A stretch of 22,985 nt of DNA from an uncultured Bacteroidaceae bacterium. Lineage in GTDB: Bacteria; Bacteroidota; Bacteroidia; Bacteroidales; Bacteroidaceae. The stretch lies in contig CAKRRN010000040.1 of assembly GCA_934394435.1 (NCBI GenBank), forward strand, positions 1 to 22,985, read 5' to 3'. The notes beneath the pieces were generated by a model. That model saw nothing but the letters and a program-made list of their open reading frames with translations, was not told the origin of the DNA and searched no databases. Both the position numbers and the translations under genes were made by a program. This document shows positions 1 to 8,340 of the stretch, piece after piece (positions within the stretch are counted from its first letter, which is position 1; each line of letters begins with the position of its first letter).

Positions 1-1576
1 CGGTCTCCTTTTGACCTATGCGCTGTACTGGTATTCCTGTCATCTTACTGATGACGAGAGCCACGTCTGTTTCGCTGACAACTTGTCTTTGCTCGTCCAG
101 ACTCTTTTCCCATTCCTTCTGTGCGGCCTCTAGCTGATGCTCAATCTGGACTGCTTGGTCGCGATAGTCTGCGGCAAGTTCGAAATTCTGTTTTTGTGCA
201 GCCTCTAATTTATTGTCTTGCAGATTCTTCAGCTTTTCTTCCAGGTCAGTTATCTCCTTGGGTACGGGTTTGCTATTTATATGCAGTCTGCTACCAGTCT
301 CGTCCATTGCATCAATGGCTTTGTCGGGGAAGCATCGTTCTGTCATAAATCTGCCTGTCAGCTTTACGCAAGCCTCCAATGCCTCTTGTGTGAACTCCAC
401 ATGGTGGAAATCCTCATACCTGCTCTTCAGATTGTTTAGTATCTGCAGGGTTTCCTCTGGCGAAGTAGGAGCCACCTGTACCTTTTGGAATCGTCTTTCT
501 AAAGCTCCGTCCTTTTCTATGCTTTTTCTGTATTCGTCTGTAGTGGTTGCGCCTATGCATTGGAATTCTCCTCTTGCCAGAGCTGGCTTTAGGATGTTGG
601 CTGCGTCCATAGATCCTTCTGCGTTTCCAGCTCCCACAATCGTGTGAATCTCATCAATGAACACAATCACGTCAGGGTTCTTTTTCAGTTCGTTGGTGAT
701 AGATCGAATCCTCTCTTCAAACTGTCCCCTGTACTTGGTTCCTGCCACCACACACGCCATGTCAAGCATGACCACTCGTTTGTTCCATAGCGAACGACTG
801 ATGTGGTGTTTGACGATGAGCTGAGCGAGTCCCTCCACGATGGCACTCTTTCCGCATCCAGGAGCTCCTATCAGTATAGGGTTGTTCTTCTTTCGCCTAC
901 AGAGAATCTGTGCTAATCGTTCGATTTCTGCTTCTCGTCCCACAACGGGGTCAAGCAAGTTTTCTTTTGCAGCCTTTGTCAGGTCTGTGCCGAAATTGTC
1001 CAGCACAGGTGTCTGTGTCTGTTGCTGTCCCTTGGTCTGCTTGTCCATGCTGGCAGGGGTGTCAGAGTCTTCGTCGCCCACAGACAGCTCCATGATTATG
1101 GGGTTGCGCTGCTCTTCGGCCTGCTCCTCTTGTTTCTCTTGGCTGTTTGCGCGTACCACTTGAGCCAGCGAGTCGTACGTCACGCCCATGTTCTTCAGTA
1201 TCTTGCTTGCAGCGTTGTCGTTTGCTCTTAGGATAGCCATCAATACGTGTATGGTGTCAATAGCATCCGATTTCATGAGTCGAGCTTCCAGTACCCCCAG
1301 TCGTATCACGCGACTGGCGTCTATGTCGAAATCAATATCGTGTATGCTGGTGACTTGTGACGAGCTCGTTTCGAGTGCGTTTTCCTCAAGTCTCCGTTTC
1401 AGTTCCTGCATGTCGTTTATAAGCTTATGCAGAGCTTCGACTGCGCTACTTGTATTCTGTCTGAGCATAGCCAGCAGGATATGAGAGGGCGAAACGCTGC
1501 TGTTTTGCAGTCGCTCGGCTTCTTCCTTACTGAAGGCCAATGCCATCGACATGTCTGCAGAAAACCTTGTTGCCAT
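1..1576 (-). CDS. clpC: ATP-dependent Clp protease ATP-binding subunit, ClpC type (3' end outside window)
   Basis: AAA+ unfoldase that feeds substrates to ClpP in the cytoplasm. About 525 codons are visible; the frame runs off the left edge, and the family is usually about 840 residues, so the second AAA+ module is missing from view. Two Clp_N repeats fill roughly residues 1-140. The first AAA+ domain has a Walker A (GAPGCGKS, residues 237-244), a Walker B (VIVFIDEIHT, 303-312) and an Arg-finger region (GALERRFQ, near 357). A UVR-like coiled segment (QNFELAADYRDQ, about 460-480) in the middle region favours ClpC over ClpB, which has a much longer middle domain. The start at 1576 is preceded by AGAAGAG, a fair ribosome binding site. 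It is the last visible gene of a minus-strand run, 124 bp after the TonB receptor gene. No TAnnTTTG element was seen in that gap. Confidence 0.93.
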   Translation of the reverse strand, partial: MATRFSADMSMALAFSKEEAERLQNSSVSPSHILLAMLRQNTSSAVEALHKLINDMQELKRRLEENALETSSSQVTSIHDIDFDIDASRVIRLGVLEARLMKSDAIDTIHVLMAILRANDNAASKILKNMGVTYDSLAQVVRANSQEKQEEQAEEQRNPIIMELSVGDEDSDTPASMDKQTKGQQQTQTPVLDNFGTDLTKAAKENLLDPVVGREAEIERLAQILCRRKKNNPILIGAPGCGKSAIVEGLAQLIVKHHISRSLWNKRVVMLDMACVVAGTKYRGQFEERIRSITNELKKNPDVIVFIDEIHTIVGAGNAEGSMDAANILKPALARGEFQCIGATTTDEYRKSIEKDGALERRFQKVQVAPTSPEETLQILNNLKSRYEDFHHVEFTQEALEACVKLTGRFMTERCFPDKAIDAMDETGSRLHINSKPVPKEITDLEEKLKNLQDNKLEAAQKQNFELAADYRDQAVQIEHQLEAAQKEWEKSLDEQRQVVSETDVALVISKMTGIPVQRIGQKET

Positions 1577-1700
1577 ATATCTCTTCTATGTTTTTATGTC
1601 TTATTTTGTATGTTGGGTGCTTATGCACATTATTGTGTGCTACAAATTGCGTGCCAAATGCTTTTCTCTACTGCCTTTTGCGTGTTTTCCGTACAGTCTG

Positions 1701-3950
1701 TCAGAAGTCTTTTCCCGTAAATTCAGCATCTGATGACAACGCGCTGTTCTGATGTCCCTTCTGGTTTTTCTGTTTGAAGTGATAAGACAGAGAGAGCGTT
1801 ACTGACGGATATTTGGGTCTGACCCATGTTTCGCTCAGCAGATACTGCGTATGCCTGCGGCTGTGGTATTTGGCTGTGTGAAAGACATCATGAGCCACCA
1901 GTCCCATGCTGATTTTGTTGTTGAGGAAAGTTTGTCTGACAGCCAAGTCAAAGTAGCAGTATGCCGACTCGCGTCCCTGTGTCAGTTGGTTGGGCCCCAC
2001 CAAGTGTCCGTCAAACTGCATTCCTGTGTGTTTCGCCACAGCAAATGTGTTTATCCATCCTATCTGTCCGCTCAGCCCTTTGCTGTTGGTACAGCCATCG
2101 TATGAGGCTTGGAAATTATAGTGGTATCCGCTTGCATTAACTGTTGTGGTCCACCATTTTACGGGTTTTGAAGTCAACTGTAGTTCAAATCCCTTTTCCC
2201 AGTTGTCTCCAGCGTTGATGATGCTGTCCAGCGTGACTCCAGGCTGGTACGCCCTGCGTATGTAGTCTACCACTCCCGTTCTTCTGCGCAGGAAGAATGT
2301 GACTGCCAGAGTGATGTCCTTCTTCAGGTTTTTCCTCCATTCTGCGTCAAGCGCATGGATGTATTCCGATTTCAGATCGGGGTTGCCTATGATGCGCGTG
2401 TAGTAATCCTCGTAGGTGATGTATGGTTCCAGTTTCCATATTCCTGGGCGGTTTGTCCTTCGCGAATAGCCCAAGGCGAAGGTGCCTACTTCGGAATAGT
2501 AGCCCACGTGGGCTGAGGGGAACAGGTCTGTGTATTTCTTGTGTCGTGAGGTGATGGTGGGCAGGTCCATGTCGTCTTGCAGACGGTCTGCTCTCAGTCC
2601 TGCATCGAATGCCACAGGGCCCATTCTCTCGTTTATCTGGGCGTATACGCTGTGTGTCTGCCTTCTGTAATAGAATGGTGCGTAGAGATTCTCCTGTCCG
2701 TCTGTTCCGTCCTGCCATTTGAATTGTGTGGCGTCTCTGTCCCAATAGCAGATACGGTAATCTCCCTCTTCGCTGTAGGTCGTGTACTGGTAACCCGCTT
2801 CGAAGGTCCCCTGTGGACGGTACTTCAGTTTGTAAGACAGACCTCCATCGCAGTCCCAGTGGTGTTCTGTCTCGTAACTCCTTGTTCCTTCGTATCGCTT
2901 GCCCGTCTGGTCAAACATGTTGCTTTCTGTGTATTCTTGTGAATAGCGGTCGTAACGCAGACGGTTGTTGAGGTTCAATTCGTTTTTCTCGTTTATCCTC
3001 CACGTGTAGTCTGTGGCTACCTGAAACAGGTATTTGGTCAGTTTGTACCTATCGTGGCTGTCGTATAGGGCGTGTTTGGCGGTTCCGTCTCCCAGGGTGC
3101 GCAGCTCGTCGTAGGTCATGTCTCCTCCTCGTGGGTTGCGTGTGCGTCCCCCTTGCAGGTCAACACTCAACTGGTGGTGCTGGTTTTTGTATTCGTATCC
3201 TCCTTGTCCTATGTACGTGCCAAAGTGTCTGAAACGTGTTCCGTCAGCCTGCGAGACCGTTTTATAGTCATCTACGATGCTCGTTTTGTTTTGCTGGAAA
3301 TCGCTTTTGTTTTTTATTTTTGAGGTCTGTGCGCCAGCATACAGGTTGTGGTGTCCTCTCTGATAACTGATTATTCCGTCGAGGCTCAGTGTGCCCCATG
3401 TGCTTGCAGCCGAGTTTACAGCCACGTCCCATCCTTCGTGTTCCGCTCTCAGAGTCTGTATGCTGATGATGCCCACGTCCCCTTCTGTCTTGTATTTGGC
3501 AGATGGGGTGGTCAGTATGTCTATGTTCTTGATGCTTGCTGCGGAAATCATCTGTAGGGCTTCTGTGCCCGATAGCGGACTTGGTTTTCCGTCTACGTAC
3601 ACCAGAAATCCTGTGCTTCCTCGCAGGCTTAGTTGTCCGTCAGCGTCCACTTGTACGCTTGGCAACTGTCTGAGCACGTCTAATGCGGTTCCTCCTTGTG
3701 CTGTAAGGACCGATGCTCCGTTTATCCTCTTGCGGTCCAGTCTGTACGTGACGGTTTGCTTCTGTCCGTTGACGGTCACCTCACGCATCTGTATGGTATC
3801 CGTTTTCTCTGCTTCCTTTTTGTCTCTGGCCTCTTGTGCCTGGGCTATTGTGGCTGTCAGCATGACAGATACTGCCAGTATGCGTGTGATTAGTGTCAGT
3901 CTACTGTGCGTGTGTTGATGCTGTTTGTGTCCGTCTTCTCTTTGTGTCAT
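1701..3950 (-). CDS. TonB-dependent receptor / outer membrane beta-barrel family protein
   Basis: Outer-membrane transporter of the TonB-dependent type with a PF14905-like barrel; substrate unknown. I chose the start at 3950 (MTQREDGH), giving about 749 residues. The longer start at 3992 would overlap the upstream kinase gene and add 14 residues before an already long n-region. A signal peptide spans about residues 1-38 (hydrophobic core ILAVSVMLTATIA, then QAQ). The plug domain lies at about 55-165 and contains LDVLRQLPSVQVDADG, LRGSTGFLVYVDGKP and a VGIISIQT end. The rest is rich in aromatic, alternating strands. The N-terminal carboxypeptidase-regulatory-like domain common in this family is absent. 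The last barrel strand (VTLSLSYHF) is followed by about 24 polar residues, so the protein does not end on the usual terminal aromatic. Only 16 bp separate it from the upstream deoxynucleoside kinase, suggesting co-transcription. No SusD partner lies nearby. Confidence 0.88.
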   Translation of the reverse strand: MTQREDGHKQHQHTHSRLTLITRILAVSVMLTATIAQAQEARDKKEAEKTDTIQMREVTVNGQKQTVTYRLDRKRINGASVLTAQGGTALDVLRQLPSVQVDADGQLSLRGSTGFLVYVDGKPSPLSGTEALQMISAASIKNIDILTTPSAKYKTEGDVGIISIQTLRAEHEGWDVAVNSAASTWGTLSLDGIISYQRGHHNLYAGAQTSKIKNKSDFQQNKTSIVDDYKTVSQADGTRFRHFGTYIGQGGYEYKNQHHQLSVDLQGGRTRNPRGGDMTYDELRTLGDGTAKHALYDSHDRYKLTKYLFQVATDYTWRINEKNELNLNNRLRYDRYSQEYTESNMFDQTGKRYEGTRSYETEHHWDCDGGLSYKLKYRPQGTFEAGYQYTTYSEEGDYRICYWDRDATQFKWQDGTDGQENLYAPFYYRRQTHSVYAQINERMGPVAFDAGLRADRLQDDMDLPTITSRHKKYTDLFPSAHVGYYSEVGTFALGYSRRTNRPGIWKLEPYITYEDYYTRIIGNPDLKSEYIHALDAEWRKNLKKDITLAVTFFLRRRTGVVDYIRRAYQPGVTLDSIINAGDNWEKGFELQLTSKPVKWWTTTVNASGYHYNFQASYDGCTNSKGLSGQIGWINTFAVAKHTGMQFDGHLVGPNQLTQGRESAYCYFDLAVRQTFLNNKISMGLVAHDVFHTAKYHSRRHTQYLLSETWVRPKYPSVTLSLSYHFKQKNQKGHQNSALSSDAEFTGKDF

Positions 3951-3966
3951 CGTGTGGGTGAGGGTA

Positions 3967-4590
3967 TTATTCCATATCGGGGAACAGACCATACAGTTTG
4001 GCGTCGATCTGCTCAGTTATTGCCTTGAAGTCCTCTGGGTTCGATTCAAATTTCAGTTGGTCACCGTCCACCACGAGCAATCGTCCCTTATAGCCTCCAA
4101 TCCATTCCTCGTACCTCTCGTTCAGTCCGGTCAGATAGTCTATGCGTATGCTCTGCTCGAAGTCTCTGCCTCGTTTGCTGATTTGCGATATCAGATTCGG
4201 AATGCTGCTTTTTATGTAAATCATCAAGTCTGGCAGCCCCACAAGTGACATCATCAGGTCAAACAGGTCTGTGTAGTTTTGAAAGTCGCGGTCGCTCATG
4301 TATCCTTGTGCGTGCAGGTTGGGCGCAAAGATTCGAGCATCCTCAAAGATTGTTCTGTCTTGTATGATAGTCTCTTGGCTTTTAGATATTTCTACAACAT
4401 CCTTAAATCGCTTGTTTAAGAAATAGATTTGTAGGTTGAATGACCATCTGCTCATATCCTTGTAGAAGTCTTCCAGATATGGGTTTACGTCTACGGGCTC
4501 GTATCTTGGGGTCCATCCGTATCTCTTGACTAGCATACGTGTCAGAGTGGTCTTTCCGCTTCCTATGTTTCCTGCGATGGCTATGTGCAT
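3967..4590 (-). CDS. Deoxynucleoside kinase, copy B (dCK/dAK-like)
   Basis: Cytoplasmic salvage enzyme that phosphorylates a deoxynucleoside at the 5'-OH using a nucleoside triphosphate. The 207-residue protein starts at 4590 (MHIAIAGN). An upstream in-frame ATG at 4644 would add 18 polar residues before the P-loop strand and is rejected because the paralogue begins at the same MHIAIAGN. Visible motifs are the P-loop GNIGSGKTT (residues 7-15), EPV (catalytic base Glu31), DRT (78-80, equivalent to ERS of human dCK) and LID KRGRDFE (139-145). Aligned by eye to human dCK, Gln54, Arg61 and Asp84 match the base-recognising Gln97, Arg104 and Asp133. This suggests dCK/dAK-type specificity (inference). 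It lies 83 bp downstream of the paralogous copy A and 16 bp upstream of the TonB receptor. Confidence 0.93.
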   Translation of the reverse strand: MHIAIAGNIGSGKTTLTRMLVKRYGWTPRYEPVDVNPYLEDFYKDMSRWSFNLQIYFLNKRFKDVVEISKSQETIIQDRTIFEDARIFAPNLHAQGYMSDRDFQNYTDLFDLMMSLVGLPDLMIYIKSSIPNLISQISKRGRDFEQSIRIDYLTGLNERYEEWIGGYKGRLLVVDGDQLKFESNPEDFKAITEQIDAKLYGLFPDME

Positions 4591-4673
4591 GTTGTTTCTT
4601 TTTTTTTGAAAATAAATGGTGGTGCTTGTTTTGTGATAAGGCATCTTGCTCTCTCTCTTCTTTCTCTCTCCCC

Positions 4674-5309
4674 TTACGGCATTTGGTGCTCCAGGGGGAA
4701 CAGTCCGTATAGCAGTTCGTCTGTTTGCTGGGTGATGGTTCTGAAGTCCTGTTCCGAATGCTCAAAGTCCATTTTGTCTACCTCAATGGTGAGCACGCGC
4801 CCTTTGTATTGTCTGTAGATGAAGTCCTCGTACAGTTCGTTTACTCCCTTCAGGTATTCCAGCTGGATGGCTTGCTCATAGTCTCTGCCCCGTTTCTGTA
4901 TATTGCTTGCCAGATGTGGGATGTCCGCCTTCAAGTAGATCATGAGGTCTGGGTAGTGTACGATGTCCGTCATCAGCCCGAATAGTTCCATATAGGCTTC
5001 AAAGTCTCTGTCGGTCAGAAAACCTTGCCGGTGGTTGTTGGCAGCAAACACGTACACCCCTTCGTATAGGGTGCGGTCCTGTATGGTGGTCTCTTTCATT
5101 TGGGTTATCTCGAGCACTTGTCGAAAGCGTTCCTTCAGAAAGAATACTTCCATGTTGAAAGCCCATCTTCTGATGTCTTTGTAGTAGTCCTTCAGATACG
5201 GGTTCTCTACCACGGGTTCGAATATGGGCTTCCATCCGTAGTGTTGTGCCAGCATACGTGTCAGAGTGGTCTTTCCGCTTCCTATGTTACCTGCGATGGC
5301 TATGTGCAT
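4674..5309 (-). CDS. Deoxynucleoside kinase, copy A (diverged base-binding residues)
   Basis: Paralogue of the adjacent kinase, 211 residues, with the same salvage chemistry. Motifs are the P-loop GNIGSGKTT (7-15), EPV with Glu31, DRT (78-80) and LID KRGRDYE (139-145). At the positions matching human dCK Gln97 and Asp133 it has Glu54 and Gly84, where copy B has Gln and Asp; Arg61 is kept. This points to a different nucleoside preference from copy B (inference). Tandem deoxynucleoside kinases with split specificity are known in other bacteria, for example the dAK/dGK pair of Lactobacillus, which forms a heterodimer. The first 57 coding bases are almost identical to copy B while the rest has diverged. 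It starts 62 bp after murQ ends, so it may share that transcript. Confidence 0.93.
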   Translation of the reverse strand: MHIAIAGNIGSGKTTLTRMLAQHYGWKPIFEPVVENPYLKDYYKDIRRWAFNMEVFFLKERFRQVLEITQMKETTIQDRTLYEGVYVFAANNHRQGFLTDRDFEAYMELFGLMTDIVHYPDLMIYLKADIPHLASNIQKRGRDYEQAIQLEYLKGVNELYEDFIYRQYKGRVLTIEVDKMDFEHSEQDFRTITQQTDELLYGLFPLEHQMP

Positions 5310-5371
5310 GACTCTCTTTTATGTTTCTCTGTTGTGTGTGTTGTGGTGAAAGAAGGTAGGGGGGTGGTGGG

Positions 5372-6178
5372 TCAGAGCTTCAGCACCTTACTTACGCTTC
5401 CTGCCTCCAGTAGCTGCTTCTTTGCCTCTTCGTAAGACATTCCCGTCTGCTCTTGAATCATGTGTGTGCCGCGGTCCACCAACTTGGCGTTTGTCAGCTG
5501 CATGTTCACCATGCGGTTGTCTTTCACTCTCCCCATTCTGATCATGAGCGTTGTGGAAATCATGTTCAGCACCATCTTTTGTGCGGTGCCGCTCTTCATG
5601 CGACTGCTTCCCGTCACGAATTCCGGACCGACGATGGTCTCTATGGGATATTCCGCTGCATCAGCCAATGGGGTAGAGGGGTTGCTCGTGATGCATCCTG
5701 TGAGCAGTCCGTGTGCTCTCGCCTCCTTTATGCCTCCTATCACGTAGGGGGTCGTTCCGCTGGCAGCAATGCCTACAAGGATGTCTTTCTCCGTTGGTTC
5801 CTGTGGCAGAAGGTCTGTCCAGCCTTTGTTCGTGCAGTCCTCTGCGTTCTCCACGGCATTGCGCAACGCATAGTCTCCTCCTGCGATGAGTCCTGTCACC
5901 AGCGTGGGAGGCACTCCGAATGTGGGTGGCAATTCGCTGGCGTCCAGCACTCCCAGTCGCCCACTGGTGCCTGCTCCGATGTAAAACATCCTTCCGCCCT
6001 GCTTCATGCGTATCTCAGCAGCCTTGACGAACGCTTCTATCTGGGGCAATGCCTCTTTTACTGCGTCTGCCACACGGTGGTCTTCCTGGTTGATGTCTCT
6101 CAGTAGCTCTCCCACAGGCTTCTCTTCCAGATGCCTGTATAGCGATGGTTTTTCTGTGATTTTGTCTTCCTCTCTCAT
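5372..6178 (-). CDS. murQ: N-acetylmuramic acid 6-phosphate etherase
   Basis: Cleaves the D-lactyl ether of MurNAc-6-phosphate to give GlcNAc-6-phosphate in cytoplasmic peptidoglycan recycling. The 268-residue protein is a SIS-fold enzyme with the family signature IGAGTSGRLGVLDASE (residues 67-82). Glu82 in DASE and Glu113 in VENAED match the two catalytic glutamates of E. coli MurQ. GIAASGTTPYVIGG and GSSRMKSGTAQKMVLN are further conserved SIS segments. It is about 30 residues shorter than E. coli MurQ, with the C-terminal helical tail reduced. The start at 6178 lies 32 bases downstream of a candidate -7 element. No MurNAc kinase, AnmK or NagZ gene is adjacent. It heads a minus-strand run continuing into the two deoxynucleoside kinases. 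Confidence 0.95.
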   Translation of the reverse strand: MREEDKITEKPSLYRHLEEKPVGELLRDINQEDHRVADAVKEALPQIEAFVKAAEIRMKQGGRMFYIGAGTSGRLGVLDASELPPTFGVPPTLVTGLIAGGDYALRNAVENAEDCTNKGWTDLLPQEPTEKDILVGIAASGTTPYVIGGIKEARAHGLLTGCITSNPSTPLADAAEYPIETIVGPEFVTGSSRMKSGTAQKMVLNMISTTLMIRMGRVKDNRMVNMQLTNAKLVDRGTHMIQEQTGMSYEEAKKQLLEAGSVSKVLKL

Positions 6179-6209
6179 GAGAATGTGAATATATATACTT
6201 ATCTTTGTG

Positions 6210-6217
6210 CAAATTTA
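6210..6217 (-). promoter_or_regulatory. Candidate -7 promoter element for murQ
   Basis: On the minus strand this reads TAAATTTG, matching the Bacteroidetes -7 consensus TAnnTTTG, 32 bases upstream of the murQ ATG in the 88-bp divergent gap with the aminopeptidase gene. The -33 box is weak: a TTGG lies about 20 bases further upstream. No matching element was seen for the aminopeptidase on the plus strand. Confidence 0.35.
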
Positions 6218-6266
6218 TAGCATTTTAATGGAATAACCCAATAAAACAAGCTCCATATAAACAAGA

Positions 6267-7562
6267 ATGATGATTAAAGACCTGATTACATTTCTCGATG
6301 CTTCGCCCGTCAGTTTTCTGGCAGTACAGACTTTGTCTGAGCGTCTGTGCTCTGCGGGCTTCGAACGGGCTGATGCGGCAGAGCCTATAGGTAGTGTCCA
6401 GCCAGGACGCACCTTTTTTCTCACCAAGAACGACTCCTCGCTCTATGCTTTCCGAATCGGGCGCAAACCTCTCTCCGAGGCAGGATTTCGCCTAATCTGC
6501 GCCCATTGCGACTCTCCCACGTTTCGTATCAAGCCCAACGCAGAGATGACGGGCGAGGGTGGCATTACCCGACTGAATACTGAGGTGTACGGAGGACCCA
6601 TCATGAGCACCTGGTTCGACCGTCCGCTGAGTCTGGCTGGCAGAGTGATTCTTCGTGGAGAGGATGTCTTCCATCCACAGACACGTTTGCTGCACATCAG
6701 ACGCCCTCTGCTGCAGATTAGCAACCTTGCCATCCATTTCAACCGCCAGGTGAACGATGGGGTCAAACTCAGCCGACAGAAGGACATGTTGCCCTTGTTG
6801 GGTATTGCCCAGGATGAGCTTGAGCGCGGACAGATGCTCCTTAGAGTCATCACAGAGCAACTGGGCGTGGAGGCGTCAGACATCCTCGACTTCGACCTTT
6901 ATCTCTACGACTGCACCCCTGCCTGCACCTTTGGCGTGCATGATGAGTTTATCTCCAGCGGTCGTCTGGATGACCTGAGCATGGTTCATGCCGGTCTGCA
7001 GGCCCTGCTCCAGCAAGAGGAATCTGTACCCGAGGTGACACAGGTGCTTGCCATTTTCGATAATGAAGAGACGGGGAGTCAGACCAAGCAGGGTGCCGCA
7101 AGTCCCTTCTTGAGGACTGTCCTCCAGCGTATCGCTTCAGCCCAAGGCTTAGACGAGGAAGGGTTCGACCAGTCTGTAGAGCGTGCCTTCATGGTTTCGG
7201 CTGATAATGCGCACGCCTGGCATCCTAACTACAGCGAGAAGTATGACCCCACGAACCATCCCCAGCTGGGAGGCGGACCGGTCATCAAGTTCAATGCCGC
7301 TCAGAAGTATGCCAGCGATGCTGCTTCTGCTGCTGTGTTCGCTCAGATCTGCCAACTGGCAGGAGTGCCTTGTCAGCGTTTTGTCAACCACAGCGATGTG
7401 GCAGGCGGAAGCACCTTGGGCAACATCCTAGCATCGTCACTTCCGCTCCGAGGGGTGGATATGGGCAATCCCATTCTGGGAATGCATAGTGCCAGAGAGA
7501 CGGGGGCTGTGGCAGACCATCTGTATTGCATTAGCGCGTTCAAGACCTTCTATAGTGCGTAA
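6267..7562 (+). CDS. apeB: M18 family aspartyl aminopeptidase-like metallopeptidase
   Basis: Cytosolic dinuclear zinc aminopeptidase, 431 residues, typical for M18. Conserved metal and active-site segments run in order: CAHCDSPTF (His80, Asp82), LDDLSM (Asp235/236), FDNEETGSQ (Glu267/268), SADNAHAWHPNY (Asp313) and NHSDVAGGSTLGNI (His375). All expected ligands are present, so it should be active. Family members remove acidic or other N-terminal residues from peptides; the exact substrate cannot be read from the sequence. Two consecutive ATGs (6267 and 6270) could both serve as start. It is divergent from murQ and convergent with the acetyltransferase gene, 61 bp from its end, with no clear terminator hairpin between them. 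Confidence 0.94.
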   Translation: MMIKDLITFLDASPVSFLAVQTLSERLCSAGFERADAAEPIGSVQPGRTFFLTKNDSSLYAFRIGRKPLSEAGFRLICAHCDSPTFRIKPNAEMTGEGGITRLNTEVYGGPIMSTWFDRPLSLAGRVILRGEDVFHPQTRLLHIRRPLLQISNLAIHFNRQVNDGVKLSRQKDMLPLLGIAQDELERGQMLLRVITEQLGVEASDILDFDLYLYDCTPACTFGVHDEFISSGRLDDLSMVHAGLQALLQQEESVPEVTQVLAIFDNEETGSQTKQGAASPFLRTVLQRIASAQGLDEEGFDQSVERAFMVSADNAHAWHPNYSEKYDPTNHPQLGGGPVIKFNAAQKYASDAASAAVFAQICQLAGVPCQRFVNHSDVAGGSTLGNILASSLPLRGVDMGNPILGMHSARETGAVADHLYCISAFKTFYSA

Positions 7563-7623
7563 GAGACACAGAGAGATGGGGGGGAGAGAGGCTCTATCTG
7601 TAAATACACATGTATGACTTTTC

Positions 7624-8208
7624 TTACGCGTCATTGTGCTCCCCCAGCATCTTCTCCATCCAGATGACGTCAAACCAGCGCCTAAACTTGTAGCCAATCT
7701 TATGGAAATGGGCACATTGCTCATATCCCATGTGCTTGTGGAAGATTGGGCTCTGGTGAGTCAGATACCTGTTGGGCTCGTCTGTCCATGCGATGCAGGC
7801 GGTGAGGTTGAGAAATCCACGCTCCCTGAGTTGTCTTTCCAGCTCTTCGTAGAGCCGTCTGCCCACTCCCCTGCGGTGCTGTCCTGCCTCCACGTAGACA
7901 GATACTTCCACGCTACGGCTGTAGGCTGCACGCTCATAATAGGCTCCTGCGTAGGCGTAGCCAACAACCTTTCCGTCAGTATCTTCTGCCACAACGTATG
8001 GGTAACGCTCCAGTGTATGGCTGATGCGCCGTACGAACTCTTCCTCTGAGGGCACCTCGTACTCAAAGGTTATGGCTGTACTGAGCACGTATGGCTCGTA
8101 TATCTCCCTTATCCGTCTTGCGTCATCTGTGGTGGCTGTGCGTAGGCTGATGCCCTGTGTGAGTCTCTGCCCTTTTGCTTCTTCTTCCTTCTTTTCTTGT
8201 ATATTCAT
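7624..8208 (-). CDS. GNAT family N-acetyltransferase, phosphinothricin acetyltransferase-like
   Basis: Acetyl-CoA-dependent N-acetyltransferase of 194 residues when started at 8208 (MNIQEKKEEE). A longer frame reaches 8295, but a good -7 promoter element at 8253-8260 lies inside that extension and the extra residues look non-coding, so the shorter start is preferred. The GNAT core runs from about residue 20: ISLRTATTDDARRI, STAITFEYEVP, YVVAEDTDGKVVGYAY, then SRSVEVSVYV and the acetyl-CoA loop GQHRRGVG (109-116). The TAxTFE and ERAAYSRSVEVSVYV blocks are characteristic of the PAT/bar-like subgroup. Native substrates of that subgroup are often unknown and may include methionine sulfoximine or similar amino-acid analogues. 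The first 18 residues are highly charged and lie outside the fold. It is a single gene, convergent with the M18 peptidase. Confidence 0.88.
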   Translation of the reverse strand: MNIQEKKEEEAKGQRLTQGISLRTATTDDARRIREIYEPYVLSTAITFEYEVPSEEEFVRRISHTLERYPYVVAEDTDGKVVGYAYAGAYYERAAYSRSVEVSVYVEAGQHRRGVGRRLYEELERQLRERGFLNLTACIAWTDEPNRYLTHQSPIFHKHMGYEQCAHFHKIGYKFRRWFDVIWMEKMLGEHNDA

Positions 8209-8252
8209 GTTGGGTGTGTCTGTGTGTGCGCTGTGTTCGTAGGCGCTTTTCG

Positions 8253-8260
8253 CAAAGGTA
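8253..8260 (-). promoter_or_regulatory. Candidate -7 promoter element for the GNAT gene
   Basis: Reads TACCTTTG on the minus strand, an exact match to TAnnTTTG. It lies 44 bases upstream of the ATG at 8208 and downstream of the alternative start at 8295, which argues for the shorter protein. No convincing -33 TTTG box was found. Confidence 0.5.
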
Positions 8261-8340
8261 TGGAAAAAAATGCTGCGTGAGTACCATAGACGCATGGTTT
8301 TTGCTCTGGCAACAAAGGAAGGGAATGGGGGGAGAGAGCG

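Noticed and set aside
3951..3992. Upstream ATG at 3992 as start of the TonB receptor
   Set aside because: It would overlap the kinase gene by 26 bases and push an already long n-region further; the start at 3950 gives a more normal signal peptide.
4591..4644. Upstream ATG at 4644 as start of kinase copy B
   Set aside because: The 18 extra residues are polar and not shared with copy A, whose P-loop strand begins at its Met1.
5453..6106. 217-residue plus-strand frame antisense to murQ
   Set aside because: It lies wholly inside murQ, whose catalytic motifs are intact; the Cys/His-rich translation is typical of an antisense shadow.
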